Of a DNA stretch of 42,107 bases, positions 9,989 through 20,612 are shown piece after piece. Made by a program: the position numbers and the translations under genes. Positions within the stretch are counted from its first letter, which is position 1. Each line of letters begins with the position of its first letter. This DNA is from Byssothecium circinans (Eukaryota; Ascomycota; Dothideomycetes; Pleosporales; Massarinaceae): the NCBI GenBank assembly GCA_010015675.1, contig ML977044.1, forward strand, positions 108,229-150,335, read 5' to 3'. The notes below the pieces were generated by a model, which made no database searches, was not told the DNA's origin, and saw only the letters and a list, made by a program, of their open reading frames with translations.

Positions 9989-11788
9989 ATGGCGTCCCTG
10001 CTCACTTCCCACACTGACCTCTCCATGCGGTCAAGCGACAAAGAGCTCTCAACCATTGACCTGGACCGACTCTTTGACCAATACGTTGAAACAGATCTGT
10101 TCCAACAACACAGCAATGACACTGCAACTGAAGGACCCTCCTCAGACGACATCGCCCATCTCTTTGAGCTCCCCTCGTCTAATGGCGGCGACCCGTTCAA
10201 GACACAGACCTTGCCCGATTGGGAAACCAGCATCGAGAACTCCTCTTGGCACAAGGCTGCAAACCACACATTCGAACAACAAAACCCAGCCTCATCCGAC
10301 TTCCGTCCCAATTCCTCCTTCGTATACCCCCAGAGTTGCGGCAAGGCAAGTTTGAGCGACCCAGAACTCTTCAGTTTCGACGATTTGTTCGACTTGGATG
10401 CTGATGAGCCGCGAGCCATCTCTCAGCCTTCTTCGCCTGTTCCCCGGATCACAAGGCCCAACAGGAAGCCTACTTCGAGCCCTAACCGGTCAAATCGCCA
10501 CGGCGTCCTGAAAACAACGAAGAGGTCGACAATTGCGAATATTGCCAGCAAGATGATGAACCCTTCTCACTATCGGACCGGGTTCCAGGACCTCTGGACG
10601 CGCAAGATGGACGCAGCGCCCGACACATTCAACCTTCAAATACCATCAAACGGCCTCCATTCGCCTCCTCCGTCAACCAAGCTCATGCAAGACGAGCATG
10701 GAAATGGATTCTATTCGCGCGATCAGACTTACACGATCGCCATGTCGCCTCCCCTACACGGCGACGCGACATCGTCAGACGTCCATTCCTCAAATTACCA
10801 ACTCACGCCTCTAGCATCACCGGCCATTGACATCAACAATGCTAAGGACAACGGCACAGCAAACCCATTCCAATTTTCCAACGACGGGATGGCAAACGCA
10901 TACATTTCGCACCATCTCTCCCATGAGGCTCTTTCAGCCTTGCGGACCCCGCCCCCAACACAACGCCTCCCCATGGGTGCGTGGGGCACCGACACGTTGC
11001 ACAATCTTGACTTTGGCGATTTTTCAGCCTCGCCGGACTTCCACTCACATGATCACTCTAAAAACAACGGAGGGTGGTGGAATGGTAATGGTGCGAGCCA
11101 ACCATCCACGCCAAACACCCACGCATTCCACACAAATCACTCCCGTTCCTCAAGACAGGACCTCGACTTCATACATGATGGCAACTCTACCCCTGTAACC
11201 GGGCTGGGTATTTCTTGCGACACAGCCTCCTTCCCGGGCTTTGGCAGCGATTTATCATCAAGTCATCATGGGGGCACGAATGCAAATAGCATGGGTACCA
11301 CCGGGCTCCCGACTTCAGCCTCGTCCTACGAAATGCCATCGTACGCCCTCTATCAGCCCTCTACCCCCGGAATACCCATAGGAACGCGTCCTGCGCGCGG
11401 CCCCTCACGCTCTCCCTCGCTCTCCCCTCAACCGCGCTTCACCCGTCGTCGGCACTCGCAGAACCCGCACAACCCCCACTCCCACCAACACCACCACTCG
11501 CGCCATGCTTCCAATGCCTCCCGGCGCAAATCTTCCTCCACTTCGATGTCGTCGCATCCTCGCGCGGCGTCGACGGGAAATGTGGGCTTCGTCAACTTCA
11601 CACCCAGTGATAGCAGGAAGATCCTCACCGGAGTCGCGCCGAGCGGGAGTAGTAAGACGAAGGCGAGAAGAGAAAAGGAAGCTGCTGATAAGAGGAGGAA
11701 GTTGAGTCAGGCGGCGGTCAAGGCTGTGCTTGATGCTGGTGGGGATCTGGGGAGGTTGGAGGAGGGGTTGCTTGTGCTGGAGGATTAG
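9989..11788 (+). CDS. wetA: WetA-type developmental regulator of conidial maturation
   Basis: A 599-residue Ser/Pro/His-rich nuclear protein. In Aspergillus the central conidiation pathway runs brlA-abaA-wetA, and WetA controls spore-wall completion and metabolic change. The N-terminus has the short acidic LDRLFDQYVETDLF motif seen in WetA proteins. The C-terminus has the conserved ESC1/WetA block: VGFVNFTPSDSRKILTGVAP, SGSSKTKARREKEAADKRRK, then a helical tail (SQAAVKAVLDAGGD). The middle is low complexity with RS-like and His-rich stretches (11400-11540). I chose the ATG at 9989 for its CACCACCATGG context; the frame stays open a further 147 codons upstream, but that part is not protein-like. 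It is convergent with rrp4. It is slightly longer than the roughly 555 residues of the A. nidulans protein, from memory. Confidence 0.85.
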   Translation: MASLLTSHTDLSMRSSDKELSTIDLDRLFDQYVETDLFQQHSNDTATEGPSSDDIAHLFELPSSNGGDPFKTQTLPDWETSIENSSWHKAANHTFEQQNPASSDFRPNSSFVYPQSCGKASLSDPELFSFDDLFDLDADEPRAISQPSSPVPRITRPNRKPTSSPNRSNRHGVLKTTKRSTIANIASKMMNPSHYRTGFQDLWTRKMDAAPDTFNLQIPSNGLHSPPPSTKLMQDEHGNGFYSRDQTYTIAMSPPLHGDATSSDVHSSNYQLTPLASPAIDINNAKDNGTANPFQFSNDGMANAYISHHLSHEALSALRTPPPTQRLPMGAWGTDTLHNLDFGDFSASPDFHSHDHSKNNGGWWNGNGASQPSTPNTHAFHTNHSRSSRQDLDFIHDGNSTPVTGLGISCDTASFPGFGSDLSSSHHGGTNANSMGTTGLPTSASSYEMPSYALYQPSTPGIPIGTRPARGPSRSPSLSPQPRFTRRRHSQNPHNPHSHQHHHSRHASNASRRKSSSTSMSSHPRAASTGNVGFVNFTPSDSRKILTGVAPSGSSKTKARREKEAADKRRKLSQAAVKAVLDAGGDLGRLEEGLLVLED

Positions 11789-12314
11789 AGTTCTCGTCTT
11801 TTGCACTGCGGATGGTTGCTGGTTCCTTGACTCCCCTGCTTGGGTTGAGTTGGAATTGGCGACGGGACGCTGTGTGGGATGGGTTTGACTCGCTCTTGGT
11901 AAATAGTAGCCTGTCCTCTTCGATTGGGGTTGAGGTGGATAGAAAACAAGGGAGGTTTTGGGAAGGCTTCTTGTAGCGATTGCTATACTCTTTGTTTAGT
12001 TCGCCTTGCGCATGCCGGGGTTTTGTTTCTTGCTGGCTGCTGAGGTAATGAGTCTATAGCACGAGCAATCTATATACTACATGCAATTTATACTCATCCA
12101 TTGCTTCATCTTCGTTCTGGTGAGCCTGTCTTCTCGTCTGTGCGCTCTAAGCAGGATACACTTCATCGCGTCCTGTCTTGCGTGTAGACGTAGCTTTATT
12201 CCGAAGCCCGTGTCTGAGAATCCTGCCCTAGCAGGCGCCGTCATCTTGAGCCACGCAGCTTCATAGCCATAGATTTCAAAAATTCATGCCTTTCCCAACC
12301 TTCCCTTTTCCTGC
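11789..12314. other. Convergent 3' intergenic region, wetA and rrp4
   Basis: About 526 bp between two converging stop codons. T-rich stretches fit 3' UTRs. A 61-codon open frame at 12081 has no recognisable content. Nothing else is seen. Confidence 0.5.
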
Positions 12315-13349
12315 TCACCCCCCAATATCCATCCTCTCCAACACCGTCTCCACAACACCCTTCGCCCCAACCCCAACATCCACACCTCCCAGCATCTTCT
12401 CTTCCGCCTCCAACTCCACAGCGCCTTCGTAAACCCGCACAATAATATCCTCATCGACCCTCCGCCCACACGCTACAAGCCCCTTGACCAACGTACTCAC
12501 CCTCGTAATCTCCCTCAGCACCCCCGGCTCAATCTCATCGTTCTGGCTCGAATACAACGTCTCGGACACCGCTTCCTCCAACCTCGTGATCGCGATGTCG
12601 GCGGCTGTTGATGTAGAGGAGGGCGAGCTCTTCGGATGCGCGGAAATGAAAATATACCCGTTTACACCTAGTACGACATCGATTTCCCCTGCGGATGTCG
12701 CGAGGGTGAAGGTTTGCCGTTTACTTCTTATAACGCCCCCTCTTCTCGACAAGATACCGCCTCCAGCACCCGATAAGCTAGTGAAGAGCCCATTCCGTAA
12801 CTTTCCGTACTTGAGACTCCGCGTGTGCAGACTCGCCGTGCCGTCTTGATGCAGACTCTGCACTTCCGCGACCACTAGATCCCCCTCGGCGAAAAAAGTC
12901 CGGATGTTGAGTTCATCGACGGCGGTGCGGCGCCGCAGGATACCGCCGGGGAGGTTTATCGCGCTTAAAGGGAGGGAAGCGAGCATGGGTCCTGCGATGT
13001 CGACGTTCCATTTCTTCGTGCTGACGCTGACGACGCGGCCGACGACTAGGTCGCCGATCTCGGGCTGATAGCGTGCGCGGAGCGGTTGGACGCTGAGGAG
13101 TTTGTTGGTTTTGTGGAGGTGCCCGGCGACGGTGGAGATGATGGTCGTGGAGAGCGGTGGGATGTAGGTTCCGTGGCCGCGCATCCATTGTGGGTCGCTG
13201 GTTATGATTTCGCCGGGGGTGACGATGGAGGTTTTGGATGTCGAGGTTGGGAGGTCGTCGTCGGACATTTCCGAGTCGGAGGGGGAGCCGGCGCGGTCGA
13301 GGTGTGATTGTGCGGCGGGCGCCGTGGGCGCGAGGATGGTTATGGGCAT
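12315..13349 (-). CDS. rrp4: Exosome complex cap subunit Rrp4
   Basis: A 344-residue single-exon homologue of Rrp4, one of the three S1/KH cap proteins of the RNA exosome. The exosome processes and degrades RNA 3'-to-5' in nucleus and cytoplasm. The S1 domain is at about residues 95-185, with YQPEIGDLVVGRVVSVSTKK, then LPLSAINLPGGILRRRT and FFAEGDLVVAEVQSLHQDG, ending in the family signature LHTRSLKYGKL. The KH-like region follows (about 190-300), with VVLGVNGYIFISAHP and the late ITRVSTLVKGLVACGRR helix. Length is close to the usual 290-360. It is divergent from the phospholipase D-like gene across 382 bp. It is an essential housekeeping gene in yeast and appears intact. Confidence 0.9.
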   Translation of the reverse strand: MPITILAPTAPAAQSHLDRAGSPSDSEMSDDDLPTSTSKTSIVTPGEIITSDPQWMRGHGTYIPPLSTTIISTVAGHLHKTNKLLSVQPLRARYQPEIGDLVVGRVVSVSTKKWNVDIAGPMLASLPLSAINLPGGILRRRTAVDELNIRTFFAEGDLVVAEVQSLHQDGTASLHTRSLKYGKLRNGLFTSLSGAGGGILSRRGGVIRSKRQTFTLATSAGEIDVVLGVNGYIFISAHPKSSPSSTSTAADIAITRLEEAVSETLYSSQNDEIEPGVLREITRVSTLVKGLVACGRRVDEDIIVRVYEGAVELEAEEKMLGGVDVGVGAKGVVETVLERMDIGG

Positions 13350-13731
13350 TTTGCGGGGTATTTATGATGGTTTTTGTGGGGTTGGATAAATCGGGGGTCG
13401 ATTGGGGGGCTTAAGGTGGTTGCGAGTAGGTAGAGCGGCGTGGGGAGGGTGTGGGGGGAGGAATGGAAGAGCGTTGTGGTAGTGTTGTTGAAGCTTTGGA
13501 AATTTTGGCGGGATGCTCCGAGCTGCAGCCTTGATCCTTGCAGATGCTAGTCTTATTTGGGACGGCTGCAGTAGCTTGAGCTTAAACCCTGCCAGACATC
13601 GAGTCCATTCCAACGTCATCTCGTCGCTTTTCCGAAACCAAACGCTTGTCGGTCATTCAACTATTAAACAGCAAAATATATCCCATTCCACCCGCAAACT
13701 GCTAGGACAGTAGTTAGGGACAGTAGTCTCC
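13350..13731. promoter_or_regulatory. Bidirectional promoter region, rrp4 and PLD-like gene
   Basis: 382 bp between divergent start codons. The rrp4-proximal half is G-rich on the plus strand, and the PLD-proximal half is A/T-richer. No clear TATA box or known operator was identified. Confidence 0.5.
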
Positions 13732-15180
13732 ATGTCACCAACTGCGACCCCTATTTCACAGCCGTTTCTCGAGACCCTGGATGCGGCCGCACATGTTAAC
13801 ACAAAGGACGACCCCAACTACTACGTCCAAGATCCAAAGGCTTTGATCAGCAGCTCAAAGCTTCATTCGTTTATGAATGGCACGGGGTCCGCCATCTACC
13901 ACTCTCTTGTGCCACTACTACAGTCGACGAACCATGAGCTCATCCTCGTCACTTGCTTCTGGGCCCGTTCGGATACCCTCGATACACTCAACCATGTCCT
14001 TCGCAACCTCTCCGATAAAGCTATCCGGCGGGGCACCGAGAAGATCAGGGTCCAGCTATGCTTTTCTTCCTCATCACTCTTTCAGAAACTCTTCCACAAA
14101 CAAACAACCGCCGGCCAGGAGTATCCACCATCTGATTGGGTCAGGAAACTGGGTCTGCCTGATAAATCCGAGCTAGGTGGTCTTGACCTTCGCGTCAAAT
14201 CGATCTTCATCCTTCCCTTCAGCGTAATGCATCCGAAATTCATCATCGTTGATCGTCATACCGTCGTGCTACCGTCATGTAACATCAGCTGGGAGGAATG
14301 GTTCGAAGGTGCCATCACTTTCTCGGGTCCGATAGTAGAGCAATTTCTCAAGTTCTACAATATGTTCTGGCAACGAACCAAAATATTGCCATTCCAAGAA
14401 GATATGGACGATACACCGCCTTGGCAAGCGGAATCCCCAGGCACAATCGACAAAGGACACGCTCATATTATCACCAACTTCCCTCAGTCACTAGACAATT
14501 CTTCGCCCATGGCTTCAATCCCAACGGTTTTCCTCCCTAGTCCGCATCACCGAAATCCGCAGTTCCGCCCCTTTGCCCCATCAACCTCGATCGTCGCCCC
14601 GCCTACACCGCTAAACACATTTATTCTCACCCTTTTCGCAAAAGCAGAGAAATCTATCCATATCCAGACACCTAACATAACGTCACCCCCTGTTCTTACT
14701 TTTCTCCTTAAAGCACTAGCCCGCGGCATAGACGTCACAATCCTGACCTCCTCACGCCTCATGATTCTCGAACAACTCGTCACCGCCGGAAGAACAACAT
14801 CACAATGCATCAAAACTCTGGTGAAGCGATACAAGAAACTTTCCTCCGAATCCGGCCGGCTCATAACCGACGAGGAGGCGGCTATGTCCGGCGCGCAGCT
14901 GGGACGCTTGCGGGTTTCGTACTTTGAACCATTGAATGGGAGTAGGAGGCGGGGAGAAGAAGGCGGGGAGCCGCAGAAGAGTCACTTGAAGATGACCATT
15001 GTGGATGGAGAAGTGCTTGTCTTAGGAAGTGGGAACTTGGATCGCGCGAGTTGGTTTACGAGTCAGGAGTTGGGCGTCGCATTCTTTGACAAGAACTTGG
15101 TGGAGGCTGTGGAGAAAAGCGTGGATGAAGCCATGAAGGGACGGACGAGGATGGTATACGAAAGTGAAGCGGACGTCTGA
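13732..15180 (+). CDS. Phospholipase D-like protein with two HKD motifs
   Basis: A 482-residue single-exon protein of the PLD superfamily, which forms a phospho-histidine intermediate to cleave or transfer phosphodiester bonds. Two HxK(x4)D blocks are visible. One, near residue 168, is MHPKFIIVDRHTVVLPSCN followed by SWEEWFEG. The other, near residue 418, is SHLKMTIVDGEVLVLGSGN followed by LDRASWFTSQELGVAF. The bipartite layout matches fungal PLD-like phosphatidyltransferase/nuclease types rather than large PX-PH PLDs, since no PX or PH domain is present. The substrate is unknown. No signal peptide is evident. The stop is 88 bp from the converging carboxylesterase stop. The frame is uninterrupted. 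Confidence 0.85.
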   Translation: MSPTATPISQPFLETLDAAAHVNTKDDPNYYVQDPKALISSSKLHSFMNGTGSAIYHSLVPLLQSTNHELILVTCFWARSDTLDTLNHVLRNLSDKAIRRGTEKIRVQLCFSSSSLFQKLFHKQTTAGQEYPPSDWVRKLGLPDKSELGGLDLRVKSIFILPFSVMHPKFIIVDRHTVVLPSCNISWEEWFEGAITFSGPIVEQFLKFYNMFWQRTKILPFQEDMDDTPPWQAESPGTIDKGHAHIITNFPQSLDNSSPMASIPTVFLPSPHHRNPQFRPFAPSTSIVAPPTPLNTFILTLFAKAEKSIHIQTPNITSPPVLTFLLKALARGIDVTILTSSRLMILEQLVTAGRTTSQCIKTLVKRYKKLSSESGRLITDEEAAMSGAQLGRLRVSYFEPLNGSRRRGEEGGEPQKSHLKMTIVDGEVLVLGSGNLDRASWFTSQELGVAFFDKNLVEAVEKSVDEAMKGRTRMVYESEADV

Positions 15181-15268
15181 TACGGGATGTGAACATCCAG
15201 TGCTAACACTTGGAAAACAAAAAATAGGGAAAACATATCCAAAACCGTGCCAAAGCTAGTCCATCACC

Positions 15269-17130
15269 TCAAAAATGCTTCCCCCAAATAAAATCCTTCC
15301 AAACGTCACACTTCCCCGTGCGATCCACGCCAAACCCCACTCCCGCCTTCCCATCTGTCCCAAAATTCATAACCCAACTCCCATTCGCACCGCTCACGCC
15401 CCACCCCTCTATCGGCGCCGTCCACGGATCCCTCGCAAAGTTCGCCCAAGCACGCCTCATCACATTGCTGAGCTCCTTCTGCTCCCTCGTCGCGTTCGTC
15501 CGGTTGTACGTTGAGAAGACGAGGGGGATCTCGGAGGCGTGGTAGGCGCCTTGGGTGTCGTTGGGGGTGAGGGGCCAGCGGTTGTCGGGGAGGATAGACG
15601 GGTAGGGCAGTCGGTTGTTGGGGAATGTGGCGTTGAAGAGGTAGCGGTATGTAGGGGTGTAGCGGGTGGAGGAGTTGCTTAGGAAGACGGCGGGCTGTTT
15701 GAAGTCGACGTATCAGCGACGAAGTTGCATCTTGTTTTCTTGGGATACCTTACACAGTGAAAATTCCAATCAGTATGTATCTGCGTCAACCTCGTCATAT
15801 TATCCCACCTCCCTTCGGCGGGGTTAATGTCGTATGCAGCTAACACTTTGGCCTTTAGTTCCGTCTCCCCCGGGAACGTGACGTTGAAATATCGATCAAT
15901 ATCCGTCCCGTTCTTCGCGGCGTAGTAACTCCCATCCTCTACATTCGAACCGCCAATCACAGGTACCTTGGCGAACTTCCCTGCTTCCCGTCGCAGCCGC
16001 GGATCGCAGACTATGGTTACGTTGTCACCGGCCATGCCGAAAGTGATGCCGTATTTTTCCTGCGCATAGCGCATCATGTCAACGGGAGTATCCAATATAC
16101 ACTGGTACGCCTTGGTAGGGGATGACGAAGTGCAATTCGTATGATTGAGCAAGGAATCCCAGGCTGCAAAGTTGGTATTGTTGCAGTTAGGCAGCGGGTT
16201 ATACGAATACGTCCCACTCTGCATAATCGCAGCCTGGAACGGTAGATCATCATCTGCCCAGGGACTCGTAAGCAAAACATCGACAGCATAACCCCCCGCG
16301 CTCTGGCCAAATATCGTAACTTTGTCGGGATCACCACCAAATGCTTCGATGTTCCTCTGCACCCAGGCTAGAGCCGCGCGCTGGTCCAGAAGCCCGAGGT
16401 TTCGCTCCGTGAGATTTGTGATTGCCGGCGTGGAGGGGAAGCCGAAGACGTTGGTGCGATAGTTTGCGCTGACGACTATGACATTTTCGAGTGCGGCGAA
16501 AGGGGCGCCGGAGTAGATGGGGAGGTTTGTGGAGCCGAGTTTGAAGCCGCCGCCGTAGAGCCAGAAGAGCACTGGGAGGAGTTCTTCGTCTTCGGAATCA
16601 TCGTCGTCATCCTTTAGGTTATCGTCATCATCGTCTGAGCAGTCGGAGGACTTCTGTGGTGCGAAAACATTGAGATATAGACAGTCTTCACTTTCCCTGG
16701 GACGTGTAGGGCTGTACACATCTTGGATGAAATCACGAGATTCGTAAGGATCTATATTCACCCATCAGCACCTGCAATACCATAGTAATAGTAACTCACT
16801 GAAGACCTGTATGCAAGTCGCCCCAAATTCCCTCGTCTCAAGCGGCTCACTCCAACCCGTCGGCTTCGGCGTCGAAAACCGGCCCGTCCCAATCGGCGCC
16901 GAAGCAAACGGGATCCCGAGATATTGATCTACACCAACCGTGGCGCCGCGCACACTCGTCGTCGTTCCGATAATAACACCGCCATCGACCGTCGCGGTCG
17001 GCAAGGCGTGCTCACCCCCACCCGCACCTTCGCCGTGATGGTCGTTTATTGGGGACGCGGACCCAAGGACTAGTGTACACCATGGAGTCCAAGCGGGGAT
17101 CAGCGCTATAACAGCGCGAAAGATCTTCAT
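15269..17130 (-). CDS. Secreted type-B carboxylesterase
   Basis: An alpha/beta-hydrolase of the carboxylesterase type-B family, 584 residues from three exons: 17130-16800, 16751-15754 and 15694-15269. Introns are 48 nt (GTGAGT..ATATAG) and 59 nt (GTAAGG..AACAG), and the joins restore FNPYESRD and FHCPAVFL. The start at 17130 gives a signal peptide (KIFRAVIALIPAWTPW). The oxyanion region is FWLYGGGFKLGS. The nucleophile is S261 in FGQSAGGYAV (GQSAG, not the usual GESAG). The probable acid is E382 in GGSNVEDGSYY and the histidine is H495 in GAYHASEIPLVF. Several NxT/S sites fit secretion. An unusual run of Asp/Glu at about residues 148-167 (CSDDDDDNLKDDDDDSEDEE) lies just before the central strand. 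The substrate is unknown. It appears intact. Confidence 0.9.
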
Positions 17131-18049
17131 GGATGGGACAATGCGCGCCTTGTTCAAATAGCAATGTCGAGGGTTTATTATGGATGATATGGAAGAACCA
17201 GGTGCTTGGGCATGGCGGTTTTATCCCTTTGCGTTTTGTGGCGAGGATGAGTTGGGGATCATGCGGGCGACCCCTCTCGAGGGCATTTATCCAGATGAAG
17301 CGTGCTAGCGAATCTGACGGTAGGAGTAACTGCCGGTTATATGCCGGTCGTGCTTTTTGGTTGTATCGGGGGTTGTGATGTAGCGCTTTTGGAAGGGTCG
17401 AGGTGTGCGATGAGGTAGATGGGTTTTGGAGAGAAGTTGAAACTAAGTACTTGGTTTTAAATGAGACGATCTCAGTAATGGCATATCGGATGCTGATATT
17501 GCTTCGTTGTTGTTTTGGAGGTTGTAAGGGGCTGCCAGTGCAGGATAGGAAATGTGTAGATACGTGTTTGGGATTTTGTGCTCGTCTGCGCACCTCTCAG
17601 TTGAAATCAAGTACTTGGTTTAAGTAAGGTACCACTCTAACGCCAAACACCACGGCCGACAATTCGAAACTCTACTATCTTCAGGACAGTCTTATTCCAC
17701 TAGAGTTTGTTGCTAAAAAATGCCATCTTCGATCACAAATTCACAGAACGCTGGCCAGACTCGGACGCAAATCCCTTCAAGCATCTCAGCAACTCGGCGC
17801 TGCGCAAATCACTGAAACAGCATACGAGTGAACGAGTACTGGTCGGAATGAGAAAGTGGTAACCAATGAAGAGACGCAAGTGATACGCACCGGGTCATAG
17901 GCGTCACTGTGCCAGATCAAACGTCGAGTATATAAACCAGACGGGCCATGCCTTTAGAAGACCATCATCAACATCTTCAAATCTTCATCATCAGACACCC
18001 CCACATCTCCCAAACTCTATATTTCCAAAGTAGTATCACCTTCCTCGTC
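17131..18049. promoter_or_regulatory. Divergent intergenic region, esterase and secreted-protein relic
   Basis: About 0.9 kb with no credible gene. It should contain the esterase promoter on the left. A clean TATATAAA lies at 17929-17936, 114-121 bp upstream of the ATG of the secreted-protein relic. Confidence 0.5.
17929..17936 (+). promoter_or_regulatory. TATA box of the secreted-protein relic
   Basis: The string TATATAAA, in the context GAGTATATAAACCAG, lies about 115 bp upstream of the ATG at 18050. A CATCATCAACATCTTC-type leader follows, as is typical of highly expressed fungal secreted-protein genes. Confidence 0.5.
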
Positions 18050-18653
18050 ATGAAGTTACACTACCGCTCTCCTTGCCCTCATTCCCGCCCTCACCGCGGC
18101 GTTCCCATCGAACCCCGCGCTACATGCACCACCTTCAACCTCCTCTATACTAGCAACCCAAGCAATGTCCCTGAAGTCGTCGCACCCCTCCAAAACGGCA
18201 CTTGAGCCGGTGGCGTCCGCGATAATCATCTCGCCCTCTACTCCAACCACGCCAAATGCAACCTCTTCTACCAATACGGACAAAACCCCTCCGTCGGCAC
18301 AGCCAGCACCGGTATCACAATCATTCCCGGAGGTACAGCGAAAGTTCTTGACGGCCGGCTCATCGGAGTCGTCAACAACAATAACAACTCCGCCACCGAC
18401 ACGAGGATCGCGTGGAACGACTCCGCGGCCCCGACGCTCTGGCACGATGACGGCAAGTTCCAGCCTGTGATGAGAAATCGGGCGATGGGATTTATTTGAG
18501 CTTTATCGCCGATGGCCAGGGATGGTCCGCTGATTCCGCCCCGTGGCGTTGATTGCTGAGTGCTCGGAGACGGGGGTAGGGAGGCCGTTGAAGGGGCAGT
18601 TGGGGAAGCCGGTTATGGTGTCTTGCCAGGCGAGTTGGAAAAGGGGTAGGTGA
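18050..18653 (+). pseudogene. Relic of a small secreted protein gene
   Basis: The coding signal passes through three frames. After ATGAAG at 18050, a signal-peptide-like hydrophobic stretch (TTALLALIPALTAAF) is in a different frame from the ATG. The frame of the ATG then carries TCTTFNLLYTSNPSNV and ends at TGA (18203-18205). After that stop the same frame continues with DNHLALYSNHAKCNLFYQYG and IAWNDSAAPTLWHDDGKF. Near 18480 the coding frame shifts to GDGIYLSFIADGQGWSAD, and near 18540 to a third frame ending ECSETGVGRPLKGQLG..SCQASW and TGA at 18651-18653. It therefore has one stop and at least three frame breaks. Size (about 200 residues), Cys content and a good TATA box suggest a secreted protein of unknown function. 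An effector role would be speculation. Confidence 0.55.
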
Positions 18654-19947
18654 ATAACTCTAGCATTTTGGAAAGCGGTAATAATGTCACTCTTTTGGGG
18701 GTATGTATGGGAAGGAGGATCGTGATATGGAAAGAATCAATAGTGGTACGCTCTTTTCAAGGTTAGATATAATCTAACGACTTACAGTAACAGGAAGAAT
18801 TAATCATTACCTTGCGAAATCTTTTCTTTACACAGCTGGAAGGTTTCAGTCCTCGTAAATAGTGCTTAAAGGGTCGGAATAAGGATAATTTCATTATTTC
18901 AGCGTCATGGCTAAAAGCAGTCGCTGGTGGGGGGCTCAGATGAGAGTTGATCTCGTTGTGATGACTATAGGATGAGCCTCAAAATAGATTGCTAAGCATT
19001 TTGTATGGGAAGCCGTGTTAATATATTGATGTATTCGGTTGATGGGCGGCGGGATTGGCTCGAATGGGCGCACGTCCGTAGATTATAGGCCAAGGTACTT
19101 TTGGCAAAAGTAAGAGAGGAAGTAGCTAGAAGATAGACATGTTCCTGCACAGGGGCGTTTAAACAAAAAAAATAAAAATTGAAACGAAATGGTAACGAGA
19201 GCGAGAGATGAACTTGTGGTTACGATCCAGGTGCAAAGAAACGATTGACGAAAAAAGTAGGCGGTGGCCTGATACAAACAGCTATCAACGTTCCTTATTT
19301 GTCACCAGCCTAATGTACCCGAGAGTTTAGAGGGACGACACTTGCCTTTTTGGGAAGCCAACGTACGAATTTGACCATTTGGTATTTATATGGCGGTTCG
19401 CATTTTTGAGCCGACCTAGTACCCGAGGCACAAATAATCACACATGTGCATCCAGTAAGCATCACGTGATCATGTGTCACACTGCGTATCAACTGTTATA
19501 TAAGCATCGCCAATATGTGACCGGTCCCCAAACATTATATGAAGTCTCTTTAGGATCAATAGATTGATGGGTTTCTTCTCATACAATGTCTTGTGAGAGC
19601 TCATGATTGCTTCCAATCCGTTGAACTTTTAATTTTCGGAACCTTAGGTCACATTCAGGGAAGTCACCATACTAGAGTGAGAGAAATCCTCGAACATCGC
19701 AAATGAATCATAGCTACATGACAGAAGCTTGGCGGTGACTTTTCCTCTTCCAGCTCAGTGGTGTCCACTTGGAAGTAGTCACGTGATGATATATTCATCG
19801 TTCGCAGCCAAGCTACCGTCATAGGTGACTTAGTGCAAACTTTGCCGAAGTAACTGCTCACCTAGTCCTCCAAAGATATAGTCACCGTGACACCACCTCT
19901 AAAGACTCACCACAACCACAAGTAAAACCAAAAACTCTTTCCACAAG
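18654..19947. other. Gene-free stretch
   Basis: I see no credible gene in these 1.3 kb. Two CACGTGAT motifs (near 19464 and 19781) are E-box-like and could be chance. Some stretches are A/T-rich and look like old relic DNA. Confidence 0.5.
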
Positions 19948-20612
19948 ATGGAGTCCTCCGCATCCATGGAAGTGGTCTCACCACAAACAATTCGTCAGGT
20001 ATACGCCAAGGAAGTAACCCGTCTAACCGAGGCCTTTGTTAAAGGCTGGCGCTCCCTGCCTGATGAAGTCAAACTGATGGTCCTCAAGCACTACTTCACG
20101 ACCCTGAGGCCAACGCATCCTCTCCCCTTGAGTGTCAACAATCTTCGGCTGGTTCCACCACCGTACCAGCGCGCTGTTACACGAGGATATTTTAACAAAC
20201 GCTTGCCCAGAGCACCATGCTATCGAACGCTTCTCCCACTACTCGCCTGTCCTGAGCCCACCAATATCACGAAAGAGGCCTTCGCCGCGACGAACACCTT
20301 CTACGTCAACGGCTTCAAGTATTCTCCACAGCCGTACACCAAGTGGATTCGGCTTCTCGAGGTCGAAATAGTGCTCACCCGCGTGAATGGAAGTGGATCT
20401 GCGAATTTGCAAGGAATGAGCTGGGACTCACGCAGCTGCGAATTCTCGTATCCAAGCTCAAGAATGCTACTCTGGGAGTATGAGATCGAGGTCCCGAATC
20501 CCGACAGCAACTTCTAGAACAAGCCACTACGGTGGCCTCGGCCAACGAGTTGACCATCACCCTTGGACCCTCTGCTGCATACTTTGCGTTGCCATTGCAG
20601 AGTCTGGTTTAG
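19948..20612 (+). pseudogene. F-box-like family member, disrupted
   Basis: The first 145 codons read well from the ATG at 19948: an N-terminal helix and WRSLPDEVKLMVLKHYF, an F-box-like motif, then LACPEPTNITKEAFAATNTF and KWIRLLEVEIVLTR. Near 20380-20384 the good frame moves by one base. The new frame reads EWKWICEFARNELGLTQLRI and LVSKLKNATLGV, hits TGA at 20481-20483, and continues with QQLLEQATTVASANELTITL to TAG at 20612. The uninterrupted 189-codon frame to 20517 therefore ends in a spurious tail. One indel and one stop (CGA to TGA would fit) break the gene. The same architecture is seen in the minus-strand relative at 21832-22548. F-box proteins usually recruit substrates to SCF ubiquitin ligases, but here the assignment rests on weak N-terminal similarity. 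Confidence 0.55.
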
